Below are positions 10,426 to 19,807 of a stretch of DNA of 64,000 nucleotides, piece after piece. Source of the DNA: Psychroserpens damuponensis. Its GTDB lineage: Bacteria > Bacteroidota > Bacteroidia > Flavobacteriales > Flavobacteriaceae. The position numbers were made by a program, and so were the translations under genes. The stretch covers positions 1-64,000 of the forward strand of contig NZ_JXJO01000034.1 in assembly GCF_000826655.1 (NCBI RefSeq), read 5' to 3'. Each line of letters begins with the position of its first letter. The first letter of the stretch is position 1. The notes under the pieces were generated by a model. That model worked only from the letters and a program-made list of their open reading frames with translations. It was not told the DNA's origin and ran no database searches.

Positions 10426-11664
10426 ATGTTTTCATTAGTTAAAGAAAATATCCGTATTGCTTTTGATTCTATTAGAGGTCAATTGCTTCGAACCATACTT
10501 ACCATTTTAATTATTGCTATTGGGATTACGGCATTAGTAGGTATTTTGAGCGCAGTGTCTGCCCTTGAAAACACCATTTCTAGCGATTTCTCGTCAATGG
10601 GAGCCAATACATTTAATATACAACGCTACGATTTTACTACCCAACGCCGTTCTAACGATGATCAAAAAATAAACCCGATTATAAATTATAGGCAAGTAAA
10701 GGAGTTTGAAGAAGATTATAAGTTTCCGTTTACGAGTACGTCGTTATCATTTCAAGGTACACGAACGGCAGAAGTGAAATATGAAAATGAAAAAACCGAT
10801 CCAGAAGTACAGGTGTTTGGTGTTAATGAAAATTTTATTCCAAATTCTGGACTCGAAGTTGCTACAGGTCGTGCTCTAAATTATTTTGATATTAAAAACA
10901 GTAATAGCGTTTGTGTAATTGGTAGTGATTTACAAAAAGCTTTACTAGCAGATGTCAACCCGATAAACCAAACCATTAGCATTAGAGGTGCAAAATTTAA
11001 AGTGGTTGGAGTTCTTAAAGAAAAGGGTTCTACGTTTGGAAATAATCAAGATTTAAGAGTGTTGATGCCACTTCAAAAAGCAAGAACAATTTACACAAAT
11101 GCTAATATAAATTATAGTTTGAGCATAAAGACCGACAAAAAAGATATGCTTGAAGGTGCTCAAGATGAAGCCATTGTATTATTTAGAAACATTAGAGGTT
11201 TAAATCCTATTGAAGAGAACAATTTTGGTATTGAGCGTAGTGACGATTTAATTAATCGTATTGGTGAAATTACAGGGTATTTATCTTCGGCTGCTTGGGT
11301 TATAAGCATTATTACCATTTTTGGTTCTACCATAGCCTTGTTTAATATGATGTTAGTTTCAGTTTCTGAGCGTACCCGAGAAATTGGTGTTAGAAAAGCT
11401 TTAGGTGCTAAAAGTGGGACGATTGCATTTCAATTTTTTATAGAAACGATTATTATAGGGCAACTAGGTGGATTACTTGGCATTATTTTAGGGATACTTT
11501 TAGGTTTTGGTTTTGCAGCAATTGTAGATTTTAACTTTGTGATCCCTTGGTCTGCCATGATTGCTGCCAGTATTATAACATTTTTGGTTGCTGTTGTTTC
11601 TGGTTCATATCCAGCTATTAAAGCTGCCAAGTTAGATCCTGTAGAGTCGTTGAGACATGAGTAA
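10426..11664 (+). CDS. MacB/FtsX-type ABC transporter permease
   Basis: An inner-membrane permease of the MacB family. One N-terminal membrane helix (about 20-45) is followed by a periplasmic MacB core (about 50-270) and the FtsX domain, with three C-terminal helices around SERTREIGVRKALGA, the hallmark coupling sequence. At 412 aa it has the usual size for single-permease subunits. No ATPase or membrane-fusion subunit lies next to it, so its partner must be encoded elsewhere. It overlaps the following AraC-type regulator by 8 bp, so the two are probably co-transcribed and the regulator may control export of a small molecule. Confidence 0.9.
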   Translation: MFSLVKENIRIAFDSIRGQLLRTILTILIIAIGITALVGILSAVSALENTISSDFSSMGANTFNIQRYDFTTQRRSNDDQKINPIINYRQVKEFEEDYKFPFTSTSLSFQGTRTAEVKYENEKTDPEVQVFGVNENFIPNSGLEVATGRALNYFDIKNSNSVCVIGSDLQKALLADVNPINQTISIRGAKFKVVGVLKEKGSTFGNNQDLRVLMPLQKARTIYTNANINYSLSIKTDKKDMLEGAQDEAIVLFRNIRGLNPIEENNFGIERSDDLINRIGEITGYLSSAAWVISIITIFGSTIALFNMMLVSVSERTREIGVRKALGAKSGTIAFQFFIETIIIGQLGGLLGIILGILLGFGFAAIVDFNFVIPWSAMIAASIITFLVAVVSGSYPAIKAAKLDPVESLRHE

Positions 11665-12562
11665 TCGTGATCAAGATCATGCTAAAAGTATAAACAAAGC
11701 CCTAGATTACATCGAGCAAAACTTAGAGAATGATGTATCACTAGATAAGGTATCAAAAGTTGCACATTACTCGCCTTATCATTTCCATCGTATATTTAAA
11801 GCATATACTAATGAAACGCTTAATCAATATATTGTTAGAAAACGTGTAGAAAAAGCCTCTGCAATTTTACTTCGGAAAAAAGCCGTCTCCATTTCAGAAT
11901 TATCGATGCAATATGGATTTACAAGTAACTCATCGTTTACGAGAGCTTTTAAGAAGTTTTATGGTGTAAGTCCGAGTGAATTTAAAAAACGTGGAAAAGG
12001 CATCTATAGCAAGATCAGACAAACAAAAAGCAAGATTGGACAAGCAAATACTCATTTTGAAGCGTATGTTTGTGATGCTAATCAAAACACGATACAAATG
12101 CAATCCAACATTGAAGTAACCTCTATAAACACCATTTATACTATTGGCACCTCTTGCATTGGTGTACAAAATTTATCATCTACATTTCAAAACGTTTTAG
12201 AATGGGCTGGACCAAAAGGTTTACTTCGCAATTCAGGTTATAAAATGGCAACTATTTATTATGATAGTTTTAAAATCACTGCTCCAAATAAAGTAAGAAT
12301 GCGCGCTTGTTTATTAGTTGACAAACCCATGAAAACTGATACCGAAATGTCTTTAGGAACCATAGATAAAGGGCTACATATTATTGCACATCACGAAATC
12401 AATATAGATGAATTTGAACGCGTTTGGACTGAAATTTTCATGTATATGAACACTCATGGTTACAAGATGCGAGACGAGCCAGCTTTTGAAATCTACCATA
12501 ATGATTTTAACACACATCCTGAAAAAAAGTGCATTGTAGATTTGTACGTTCCTGTAATATAA
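11657..12562 (+). CDS. AraC-family regulator with C-terminal GyrI-like effector domain
   Basis: Residues ~10-110 hold the two AraC helix-turn-helix units (SLDKVSKVAHYSPYHFHRIF and ISELSMQYGFTSNSSFTRAF, ending GVSPSEFKK). Residues ~150-301 match the GyrI-like small-molecule-binding fold seen in Rob and SbmC-type proteins (TSCIGVQNL ... CIVDLYVPV). Such proteins bind hydrophobic drugs or metabolites and activate target promoters. The ATG lies inside the end of the ABC permease gene, which suggests translational coupling. An export/regulation pair is inferred from the layout only. Confidence 0.88.
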   Translation: MSNRDQDHAKSINKALDYIEQNLENDVSLDKVSKVAHYSPYHFHRIFKAYTNETLNQYIVRKRVEKASAILLRKKAVSISELSMQYGFTSNSSFTRAFKKFYGVSPSEFKKRGKGIYSKIRQTKSKIGQANTHFEAYVCDANQNTIQMQSNIEVTSINTIYTIGTSCIGVQNLSSTFQNVLEWAGPKGLLRNSGYKMATIYYDSFKITAPNKVRMRACLLVDKPMKTDTEMSLGTIDKGLHIIAHHEINIDEFERVWTEIFMYMNTHGYKMRDEPAFEIYHNDFNTHPEKKCIVDLYVPVI

Positions 12563-12602
12563 TCACTTACTAGCACACCGAAGTACATTCATAAGGAGGC
12601 AC

Positions 12603-12643
12603 AGCTAAAGAGTCTTTGTATGAAATCAAAGAACCTTAGCTAA
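12603..12643. terminator. Stem-loop between convergent genes, possible terminator
   Basis: AGCTAA-GTCTTTG pairs imperfectly with CAAAGA-TTAGCT. There is no strong T run, so a terminator role is tentative. It lies between the AraC/GyrI regulator gene and the convergent small gene ending at 12684. Confidence 0.4.
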
Positions 12644-12683
12644 ACTCTAAATGACATCGTAAATTTTGATAGTCTATTTAATA

Positions 12684-13154
12684 CTATCCTACTAAATTCT
12701 CAAAGTAGTTATATAATTCACCTTTAGTGATATTTGCACCTTCTTGAATTAATTTAAATTTATCTTGTCCTTTATCTTCAGAATAATCTTTAACTGCTGT
12801 GAACATTTCAACATCATCAGAAAGTAAATTATCTTTAAACCAAGTATAGCCCTCTTTGGTTGTAATATCAATCTCAGGGTTTTTAATTTTTAGAGCAATT
12901 AAACGCATTTGTTTTTCAGTACAGTGAAATAAATGCATTTGTTGTGGAGAAATGTGTTCTAAATAATTAACTTTAGACAATACACCTTGCCAAATTAAAT
13001 CGCTAAATACGTCTAATTCTTGTTCGGCAACTTCAGGTTTATTAGCTTTAATATCATTCCACTCTTCAACAGTAATGGTTTGAGTTGCTAAAAAATTGAT
13101 AAATTCTTGGTGTAATTCTTCAAACTGTTCTTTGGTGAGTCTTGAATATTTCAT
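12684..13154 (-). CDS. DUF6495-like small cytoplasmic protein
   Basis: An acidic ~156-residue protein without a signal peptide or membrane segment, starting MKYSRLTKEQFEEL. I recognise it as a conserved flavobacterial family, probably DUF6495, of unknown function. An ATG 18 bases upstream (at 13172) would add MKITLS, but the second Met begins the conserved part and is preferred. It follows rpsF-rpsR-rplI on the same strand, but a strong terminator lies between, so it probably has its own promoter. Confidence 0.6.
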   Translation of the reverse strand: MKYSRLTKEQFEELHQEFINFLATQTITVEEWNDIKANKPEVAEQELDVFSDLIWQGVLSKVNYLEHISPQQMHLFHCTEKQMRLIALKIKNPEIDITTKEGYTWFKDNLLSDDVEMFTAVKDYSEDKGQDKFKLIQEGANITKGELYNYFENLVG

Positions 13155-13221
13155 CGACAATGTTATTTTCATTTCCGAGACTACGGAAATAGGTGTGTAA
13201 TATAAATGGTAATTAAAATTT

Positions 13222-13255
13222 ATAAAAAAGCCTCAACTAAAAAGTTGAGGCTTTA
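13222..13255 (-). terminator. Terminator of the rpsF-rpsR-rplI operon
   Basis: A strong stem AAAGCCTCAACT / AGTTGAGGCTTT with an A/T tail lies 20 bases beyond the rplI stop on the minus strand. Confidence 0.85.
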
Positions 13256-13274
13256 TGTATAATGTATTTAAAGT

Positions 13275-13724
13275 TTAAGCTTGTGCTACAACTTCAAATT
13301 CTAAATCTACTGATACTGCTCTGTGTAATCTTACAACAGAATCATATTTACCTAAACGTTTTACAGTTCCACCAGCGATAGTGATAAACTTCTTGTCTAT
13401 CTCGTGACCAGCTTTTTGTAATTCGTTAGCTAAATCAATATTATTTACAGATCCAAATAATTTGTCTCCAGTTCCAACTTTAGAAGAAATTTTAATTTCT
13501 AATTCTTTGATGGCATCTGCAGTTTTTTGAGCTGCTTCAATAATTGACTTTTCTTTATAAGCTCTTTGCTTTAATGTTTCTGCTAATACTTTTTTAGCAG
13601 ATGACGTTGCCATGATAGCATGTCCATTAGGAATTAAAAAGTTTCTACCATAACCGTTCTTTACTGTTACAATATCGTCTGTAAATCCTAAATTATCAAC
13701 GTCTTGTTTTAATATAAGTTCCAT
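13275..13724 (-). CDS. rplI: 50S ribosomal protein L9
   Basis: The N-terminal signature is ELILKQDVDNLGFTDDIVTV with VKNGYGRNFLIP, the L9 rRNA-binding domain. A long helix with AAQKTADAIKEL follows, then the C-terminal domain ending VDLEFEVVAQA. At 149 aa it matches the family length. It is the last gene of the rpsF-rpsR-rplI operon, 13 bp after rpsR. L9 binds 23S rRNA near L1 and reduces frameshifting. Confidence 0.97.
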   Translation of the reverse strand: MELILKQDVDNLGFTDDIVTVKNGYGRNFLIPNGHAIMATSSAKKVLAETLKQRAYKEKSIIEAAQKTADAIKELEIKISSKVGTGDKLFGSVNNIDLANELQKAGHEIDKKFITIAGGTVKRLGKYDSVVRLHRAVSVDLEFEVVAQA

Positions 13725-13737
13725 AGTTATTGGTATT

Positions 13738-14034
13738 TTATTTTAATAAATCTGCTACGTAAGGCATTAACGCTAAGTGACGCGCTCTTTTTACTGCTAC
13801 AGATACTTTTCTTTGATATTTTAAAGATGTTCCTGTTAAACGTCTTGGTAAAATTTTACCTTGTTCGTTTACGAACCCTAATAACCAATCTGCATCTTTG
13901 TAATCAACATACTTGATTCCAGATTTTTTAAAACGACAGTATTTCTTCGTTTTGCTCGTGTCAATATTTAACGGTGTAAGATATCTAATCTCACCATCTT
14001 TTTTTCCTTTTGCTTGTTGTTCTATTGAAGACAT
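13738..14034 (-). CDS. rpsR: 30S ribosomal protein S18
   Basis: The S18 core is clear: [22 protein letters not shown], then [19 protein letters not shown] and [15 protein letters not shown]. At 98 aa it has the short lysine-rich N-terminal extension common in Bacteroidota. S18 sits on the 30S platform as the partner of S6, which is encoded 2 bp upstream. It lies in the middle of the operon. Confidence 0.97.
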   Translation of the reverse strand: MSSIEQQAKGKKDGEIRYLTPLNIDTSKTKKYCRFKKSGIKYVDYKDADWLLGFVNEQGKILPRRLTGTSLKYQRKVSVAVKRARHLALMPYVADLLK

Positions 14035-14036
14035 AA

Positions 14037-14375
14037 TTACGCTTTTTGTTTATCTCTAATTCTTCTTTTCTCTGCCCAAGCAATTGCGTGCTTGTCTAAG
14101 CTTACTGTTAAGTAACGCATAAAACGCTCATCACGTCTAAACTCTACTTCTAATGGATTGATGTGTTCTCCATCAACAGTGTACTCAAATAAGTGGTAAA
14201 ATCCACTTTTTTTGTTTTGAATTGGGTAAGCTAATTTTTTTAAGCCCCAATCTTCTTTGGCTACCATCTTTGCTCCTCTAGACGTAAGAAATTCTTCGTA
14301 TTTCTGTACTGTCTCCTTTATCTGGTCATCAGATAAAACGGGATTTAAAATGAAAACAGTTTCATAATGATTCAT
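14037..14375 (-). CDS. rpsF: 30S ribosomal protein S6
   Basis: It begins [21 protein letters not shown], the typical S6 opening, and contains [24 protein letters not shown] and the [12 protein letters not shown] strand. At 112 aa it is a normal-length S6. It is the first gene of the rpsF-rpsR-rplI operon. A Bacteroidota-type promoter lies just upstream. The product is a 30S platform protein that pairs with S18. Confidence 0.97.
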   Translation of the reverse strand: MNHYETVFILNPVLSDDQIKETVQKYEEFLTSRGAKMVAKEDWGLKKLAYPIQNKKSGFYHLFEYTVDGEHINPLEVEFRRDERFMRYLTVSLDKHAIAWAEKRRIRDKQKA

Positions 14376-14407
14376 AAAAATCTATTTATTTGTGTTAAAA
14401 ATGAGTG

Positions 14408-14439
14408 CAAAAATAACTATTATTTCTAATTCTGGCAAC
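14408..14439 (-). promoter_or_regulatory. Predicted Bacteroidota promoter of the rpsF operon
   Basis: Read on the minus strand, a TTG (-33) is followed after 20 bases by TATTTTTG, which matches the Bacteroidota -7 element TAnnTTTG. The site lies 33 bases upstream of the rpsF start codon. Confidence 0.5.
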
Positions 14440-14513
14440 GTTTTTGTACATTAAATTTTAGAAGAATATGATGTCTTAATGTTTTGTTAAAATTTACGGT
14501 TTACCGATGTTTT

Positions 14514-14544
14514 TTGGTTTTTAACCGAATTTTTTGTACTATTG
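14514..14544 (+). promoter_or_regulatory. Possible promoter of the LytTR regulator gene
   Basis: TTG, 20 bases, then TACTATTG (one mismatch to TAnnTTTG), 31 bases before the chosen ATG at 14576. This position argues against the longer TTG-started frame, which would begin inside the -33/-7 region. Confidence 0.35.
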
Positions 14545-14575
14545 TCGATATCTTAACCTAAAATACAATAATGTT

Positions 14576-15271
14576 ATGACTTTAAACTGTGTAGTAGTTG
14601 ATGATTCTGCGATTCAACGGTTATCCATTGTAAAGTTAATTGAGAATCATAGCTCACTTAACCTTATAGCAGAATACAGTAGCGCATTAGAAACCAAAAA
14701 CGGACTTAATACTCATAAAGTAGATTTAATCTTCTTAGATATTGAGATGCCTGTACTCAACGGTTTCGAGCTGCTCGACGTACTCAACAACAAACCCCAA
14801 ATTATTTTCGTTACAGGTAAAACTGAATACGCATTTAAAGCTTTTAACTATGATGCAACTGACTACCTACAAAAACCTATCACTAGGGAACGTTTTAATA
14901 CGTCTGTAGAAAAAGCCCTCGAGCAACATAAATTAAAGCTAGATTTCAATGAAACTGATGGAGAACATATTTTCGTCAAAAGTAATCTGAAAAAACGTAA
15001 AGTTTACATAAAAGATATAAAATGGATTGAAGCTCTTGGTGACTATGTAAAATTAGTAACCGAAGAAAATAGCTTAGTCGTTTTATCTACAATGAAAGCT
15101 TTTGAACACGAATTACCAGAAGGTAAATTTTTAAGAATTCATAAATCCTATATCGTAAACCTTGATAAGGTCGATAGATTTAACAGTAAAAACGTAGAAG
15201 TTGGCGCTTATGAAATACCATTGAGTAGAAATAAGAAAACCCAATTAGTTGATGCGTTAAACAATATTTAA
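14576..15271 (+). CDS. LytTR-family response regulator
   Basis: A receiver domain (VVVDDSAIQR, phosphoacceptor Asp in IFLDIEMPVLNG, Lys in YLQKPI) is joined to a C-terminal LytTR DNA-binding domain (VKSNLKKRKVYIKDIKWIE ... FLRIHKSYIVNLDKV). The ATG giving MTLNCVVVDD was chosen. A TTG start 42 bases upstream would add non-conserved residues inside the promoter. No histidine kinase gene is adjacent, so this is an orphan regulator here; its partner cannot be named. A strong terminator follows. Confidence 0.92.
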   Translation: MTLNCVVVDDSAIQRLSIVKLIENHSSLNLIAEYSSALETKNGLNTHKVDLIFLDIEMPVLNGFELLDVLNNKPQIIFVTGKTEYAFKAFNYDATDYLQKPITRERFNTSVEKALEQHKLKLDFNETDGEHIFVKSNLKKRKVYIKDIKWIEALGDYVKLVTEENSLVVLSTMKAFEHELPEGKFLRIHKSYIVNLDKVDRFNSKNVEVGAYEIPLSRNKKTQLVDALNNI

Positions 15272-15332
15272 GAATGAAATAACATTACATTTCAATCTTA
15301 ATAGCCCTAAATAACAACTAACATTTGACTCT

Positions 15333-15360
15333 AAAATCCCACCGCTCAGTGGGATTTTTG
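15333..15360 (+). terminator. Rho-independent terminator
   Basis: A compact hairpin ATCCCAC / GTGGGAT is followed by TTTTTG, 60 bases after the LytTR regulator stop codon. Confidence 0.85.
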
Positions 15361-15468
15361 TTATTTTAAACTTTTTTTTAGATTTATTTTTCTACAGAAA
15401 TGTGATTTCTACGGAAATTGGCTGTAAAAAAAATCACGTTTATAATTCATGAAATTAATATGAAATGC

Positions 15469-15789
15469 TCACGTTGAAGACACCATATAGTGCCATATAG
15501 GTATAAAAGTTAATACCATTAATATTAATGAAAGTATTACTCCAATTAGTCCTAATCTATTTTTTTGATTTACAGATTTAATTCCAAATACAATTGCTAT
15601 TACTCCAATCAAAACTGTAACCACTTTATTTAAAGTTCCAATTATAAAAATGCTTGGATTAAGTTCATTTTCATTGTGCAGATTATTATGTAACTCTGAT
15701 TGAAATAATTCTGCAAGTTCATAATTAAGATATAAAACAAATCCTATTCCTAATAGAGCAAGTATTATTGATATTACTGCAGGTTTCAT
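15469..15789 (-). CDS. Small integral membrane protein, unknown function
   Basis: 106 aa with three predicted membrane segments at about 4-24, 49-69 and 80-102. A polar loop (ELFQSELHNNLHNENEL) lies between the first and second. No family was recognised. It begins MKPAVISIILALLG, where the first segment could also act as an uncleaved signal anchor. It lies between the LytTR regulator and priA with no clear operon partner. Confidence 0.65.
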   Translation of the reverse strand: MKPAVISIILALLGIGFVLYLNYELAELFQSELHNNLHNENELNPSIFIIGTLNKVVTVLIGVIAIVFGIKSVNQKNRLGLIGVILSLILMVLTFIPIWHYMVSST

Positions 15790-15890
15790 TTCTTAATTTT
15801 TTTACTTTAATAATGAGGTCCTGTTCTAAAAACGGGATTAGTACAACCATCACTATTTAATTCGCTTGAAGCTTATAAATGCTAATTTCA

Positions 15891-18344
15891 CTAATAATTA
15901 TCCACATTTAAAATAACCCGAATAGGTCTAAAATCTTTAACACTCAAAAAACTTGTATTAATTTTCATAATAGCTTCTTTAGTTCTACCTAACGATTGTT
16001 TCTGAGGTATTTTCACCAAAATATGCTTTAAATATTGATTTCTAATTCTAGCAACAGGCGGAAACTCTGGGCCTAAAACATGTTGATTAAAAACGGTTCT
16101 TAAGGATCTCGCATACCAATCTGCTCCTACATCAACCTTTTGATAGTCCTTGTGTTTTAATGTTATTTTTATCATTCTAAACACTGGCGGATATTTAAAT
16201 GCATGGCGTTCAGAAAGCTGTTCTTCAAACATTTCAAAATAACTATTTGTAGATACTTGTTGTAAAATTTTATGATAAGGATTATAAGTTTGTATCAATA
16301 CCTTACCACGCTCTTCAGTACGTCCTGCCCTACCAGACACCTGAGCCATTAATTGATAACTACGTTCATGTGCTCTAAAATCTGGAAAATTGAGCATATT
16401 ATCTGCATTCATAATCCCAACAAGCTTCACATTTCTAAAATCTAATCCTTTGGTAAGCATTTGAGTACCAACCAAAATATCAATTTCACCTTGCTCTAAA
16501 GCAGTAATAATTTTTTCATAGCCATATTTTCCACGTGTGGTATCTAAATCCATACGACCAACTGTATGATCTGGAAACAACAATTTTGCCTCCTGCTCTA
16601 CTTGCTCGGTACCAAAACCTTTACTATCTAATTCTACACTACCACAAGCATCACAGCTTTTTGGCATCACAGAGTTATAACCACAATAATGACATCTCAG
16701 TTGATTTCTATATTGATGAAATGTCAAACTCACATCACAATTAGGACATTGAGGTGCGTGACCACAAGAATTACATTCTATAATAGGAGAAAACCCTCTT
16801 CTATTTTGAAATAGGATCACCTGAAACCCTAGCTCTAAAGTTTCTTTTATTTCTTCAATCAAGCGATCACTAAAATGACCTTGCATGCGCTTACGCTTTT
16901 GCTTGTCTTTGATATCTACCAATTCAATATCTGGCATCATCACATTATTATAACGATGATTGAGTTCTACCAATCCATACTTACCTTGTTGCGCATTGTA
17001 ATAACTCTCTAAACTAGGAGTTGCAGATCCTAACAGCGTTTTACTTTTAAAAATACTAGCCAACATAATGGCTGTATCTCTCGCATGATATCTTGGCGCT
17101 GGATCAAACTGTTTGTATGAAGATTCATGCTCTTCATCAATAATAATTAAACCTAGATTTTTAAATGGCAATAATACCGAAGATCGCGCACCTAAAACAA
17201 CTTGTGCTTTTGGTAAATTATTGAGTACATTGTTCCAAACCTCAACACGTTCATGAGATGAGTATTTACTGTGAAATACGGCAACTTGCTCTCCAAAATA
17301 ATTTTGTAAGCGCTCTACCAATTGTGTGGTCAATGCAATTTCTGGCAATAAATACAAGACTTGCTTTTTAGCTTTTAATTGCGCTTCTATCAGTTTAACG
17401 TAGATTTCAGTTTTACCAGATGACGTTACTCCATGAAGCAGTGTAATGTTTTGACTATCAAATGTTTTAGTTATTTCAACTAAAGCTTTTTCTTGATGCT
17501 CATTTAATCGTTTGGAGTCTTCATTATCATCACCATCATACTGCACACGATCTGTTTGAATATGATAGTCTTCGAGAATGCCTTTATCTATTAATGTTTT
17601 TACAATGGATGATGACGCTCCACTAGCTTCAGTTAACTCTGAAACTTTGACAGGTTTTTTGGTTTGAGCAGAAATAGAAAACAAAGTCATAATGACATCG
17701 CGTTGCTTTGGTGCTCTGCTTAACTCATCTAATAATGTATGTAGGCCTTTTTCCGAAGAAAACGGCGTCGCTATTTTAACGTACCTAACAAGTTTAGGTT
17801 TGTATTTTTCATAAATCTCTTCTTGAACAGAAATAGCGTTTTTCTCCAATAATCGCTTTATTACTGGCAATACATTCTTTTTATCCAAAATAGACATCAT
17901 ATCTTGGATTTTTAAAGACGATTGGTGATGCAAGGCTTCATAGATTACAAATTCATCGTCTTTAAGTTCCTCATCATTAATGATTACACTTTCATTTTTA
18001 CTCACTACGGTTTCACTCTCCAAAATAAATGGTCCAGGTAAAGCAGCACGCATGACGTCACCAAGTGTGCACATGTAATATTTTGAGATCCAATGCCAAT
18101 GTTGTAATTGTTGTGTGGTTACAATTGGTGTTTCATCTAATATTTGATGAATGTCTTTGGCCTCATAAACTTGAGGTGCATTATCATGAATTTCTAGGAC
18201 TAAAGCGGTATAGATTTTAGACTTTCCGAAGGGAACAGATACACGAATTCCCGGTTGTAGAAAATCTGCTTCAGCCTTTGTAATAGCATAAGTGAAGCTT
18301 TTTTCTAGAGGAATTGGTAATATGACGTTGATGAAATAACCCAT
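15891..18344 (-). CDS. priA: Primosomal protein N' (replication restart helicase PriA)
   Basis: A superfamily 2 helicase that restarts collapsed replication forks. The start giving MGYFINVILPIPLEKSFTY matches the PriA N-terminus. An upstream ATG (18368) would add eight residues abutting a terminator and is less likely. Motifs: Walker A GVTSSGKTE, DEAH-type box DEEHESSYKQ, GSATPSLESY, and the helicase C region with TQMLTKGLDFRNV and QVSGRAGR. The zinc-binding insert has eight Cys in CNSCGH, CPNCDVS, CHYCG and CDACGS. The length is normal for Bacteroidota PriA. Confidence 0.96.
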   Translation of the reverse strand: MGYFINVILPIPLEKSFTYAITKAEADFLQPGIRVSVPFGKSKIYTALVLEIHDNAPQVYEAKDIHQILDETPIVTTQQLQHWHWISKYYMCTLGDVMRAALPGPFILESETVVSKNESVIINDEELKDDEFVIYEALHHQSSLKIQDMMSILDKKNVLPVIKRLLEKNAISVQEEIYEKYKPKLVRYVKIATPFSSEKGLHTLLDELSRAPKQRDVIMTLFSISAQTKKPVKVSELTEASGASSSIVKTLIDKGILEDYHIQTDRVQYDGDDNEDSKRLNEHQEKALVEITKTFDSQNITLLHGVTSSGKTEIYVKLIEAQLKAKKQVLYLLPEIALTTQLVERLQNYFGEQVAVFHSKYSSHERVEVWNNVLNNLPKAQVVLGARSSVLLPFKNLGLIIIDEEHESSYKQFDPAPRYHARDTAIMLASIFKSKTLLGSATPSLESYYNAQQGKYGLVELNHRYNNVMMPDIELVDIKDKQKRKRMQGHFSDRLIEEIKETLELGFQVILFQNRRGFSPIIECNSCGHAPQCPNCDVSLTFHQYRNQLRCHYCGYNSVMPKSCDACGSVELDSKGFGTEQVEQEAKLLFPDHTVGRMDLDTTRGKYGYEKIITALEQGEIDILVGTQMLTKGLDFRNVKLVGIMNADNMLNFPDFRAHERSYQLMAQVSGRAGRTEERGKVLIQTYNPYHKILQQVSTNSYFEMFEEQLSERHAFKYPPVFRMIKITLKHKDYQKVDVGADWYARSLRTVFNQHVLGPEFPPVARIRNQYLKHILVKIPQKQSLGRTKEAIMKINTSFLSVKDFRPIRVILNVDNY

Positions 18345-18369
18345 TGCCCAAAGGTAATAGGTTTGCATA

Positions 18370-18400
18370 AAAAAACCATTGCTTATGACAATGGTTTTTT
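18370..18400. terminator. Terminator between the TPR-protein gene and priA
   Basis: AAAAAACCATTG / CAATGGTTTTTT is a perfect stem with A and T tails. It lies between the upstream minus-strand TPR-protein gene region and priA. It overlaps the alternative upstream priA start, which supports the shorter protein. Confidence 0.7.
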
Positions 18401-18417
18401 AAGACTATTTCAAAACG

Positions 18418-19299
18418 TTAATTATCTATTTTAAATAATTTTTTGAGGGATGATGTATCCGATTTTTTTTTGCTTTGTGTTTTTTGAGTCGTTGTGGTTT
18501 GGTTTACTGTATTTGCTGTTCTACCTCTTGAGGTTTGCTGCGCTCGTCTTTTCTCTTTACCTACAGTTGCTGTGCGTATTTGACCATCTACTAATTTTGG
18601 GATGTTTGCAATTGTTCCGCCATTATTTTTATCTGCAATGGCTCGTAAAATAGCGACTTGAGAATCCTGAATACCAAAATAAGCGAGATCATATAATTCA
18701 ACGGCTTGTCCATAATTTTTATTCTCTTCATGCACTAATGCCATTAACAACAACTCATGTCTTCTAGATTTCACATTGTCTTTATTGGGATTAACTTCGT
18801 AACACCTTTTGAGGTCTGCTTCGGCATCCTTATAATTTTCTAATTTATAATGGAGTTGGGCTCTACTAAAATAAGCGTACGTATTTGGTGACATGGCCAC
18901 AAGTTGGTTTTGTTTCTCCAAATCACTTTCTTTAACCTGCTCTTGCGCAATAAGTTTTTTACTTAATTTCTCGCTTTCTAAATGATTAAAATAGGCTTCG
19001 CAAGTGTACACTAATTCCGATTGCATTGCTATGATCAAATCGCGTCTTGCTATTTGCCTTAAAAGGTATTTTTTATTGACGTCTTCTTCTACTATTTCGG
19101 CATCAATTTGAATGGCGTAATTGGGTAAAATCTCGTTAAAACAGGCTTTATAAGCATTTTCTGTTAGTTTACGTTTTTGACTTTCTAGGGTTAAACAATC
19201 ACACATATCTGCTCTAAATGAAGCCTTGTAAGATTGACTAGTTGTTACATTTCCGAAGCAAAGAAAACTCAATACAATTATGGTGTTTTTAATATTCAT
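18418..19299 (-). CDS. Secreted TPR-containing protein
   Basis: An N-terminal signal peptide (ends NVTTSQ) is followed by a conserved Cys-bearing region (MCDCLTLES ... YKACFNEI ... LVYTCEAYF). Two or three TPR-like helices come next (TYAYFSRAQLHYKLENYKDA; MALVHEENKNYGQAVELYDL). The last ~70 residues are basic and low complexity (RRAQQTSRGRTANT, QKTQSKKKS). It is probably periplasmic and involved in protein-protein contacts; the specific function is unknown. An 18-bp gap to the gene upstream on the same strand suggests an operon. Confidence 0.75.
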   Translation of the reverse strand: MNIKNTIIVLSFLCFGNVTTSQSYKASFRADMCDCLTLESQKRKLTENAYKACFNEILPNYAIQIDAEIVEEDVNKKYLLRQIARRDLIIAMQSELVYTCEAYFNHLESEKLSKKLIAQEQVKESDLEKQNQLVAMSPNTYAYFSRAQLHYKLENYKDAEADLKRCYEVNPNKDNVKSRRHELLLMALVHEENKNYGQAVELYDLAYFGIQDSQVAILRAIADKNNGGTIANIPKLVDGQIRTATVGKEKRRAQQTSRGRTANTVNQTTTTQKTQSKKKSDTSSLKKLFKIDN

Positions 19300-19317
19300 T
19301 TTACAACTGTTTTAGTG

Positions 19318-19755
19318 CTATTCTTCATCTTCATCATTTGATCCTGCAAAATGTGCCTTCATGGTTTTTATACAGTATTTTAAGGCTTTTTTAGACTTGT
19401 TGAGATTAAGAGTTGCCTTACCTTTTACCATTATATTCTCATCACCACTGGTCATATCATCCATTATTGTTGGCAAAACTTGCCATAAACTATCAATATC
19501 CTGCTCTGCTCGCTCTAATAACTCGTTTTCAATATCGGCTGGAACTTTAACGCCTGCTGTAGTTAAACTATCATAAATAAACACTTTGTGATACAGCTCA
19601 AATGAATTATCTACAAATTGATCTACGCTTTCAATTTTTGAAATTCTTTTTGGTGGCTTTAATCTTTTTTTCTGCGAAAAACCACTAATCGGTATTAAAA
19701 GCATAACCATAATCACTACGGAAATGTACTGTTGTAATTTATTTTTTGCTGTCAT
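19318..19755 (-). CDS. Secreted protein of unknown function
   Basis: 145 aa with an N-terminal membrane/signal segment (VVIMVMLLIPISGFSQ) and a basic patch (KKRLKPPKR) just after the likely cleavage site. A predicted mostly helical body follows, with an acidic tail (GSNDEDEE). I do not recognise the family. It is the upstream member of a pair with the TPR protein, so the two may act in the same envelope process; this is inference from spacing only. Confidence 0.65.
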   Translation of the reverse strand: MTAKNKLQQYISVVIMVMLLIPISGFSQKKRLKPPKRISKIESVDQFVDNSFELYHKVFIYDSLTTAGVKVPADIENELLERAEQDIDSLWQVLPTIMDDMTSGDENIMVKGKATLNLNKSKKALKYCIKTMKAHFAGSNDEDEE

Positions 19756-19807
19756 GAGGGTTGGATTTATTACAGTTAATTATTAAAAAATTACAGTGCT
19801 TAGGCTG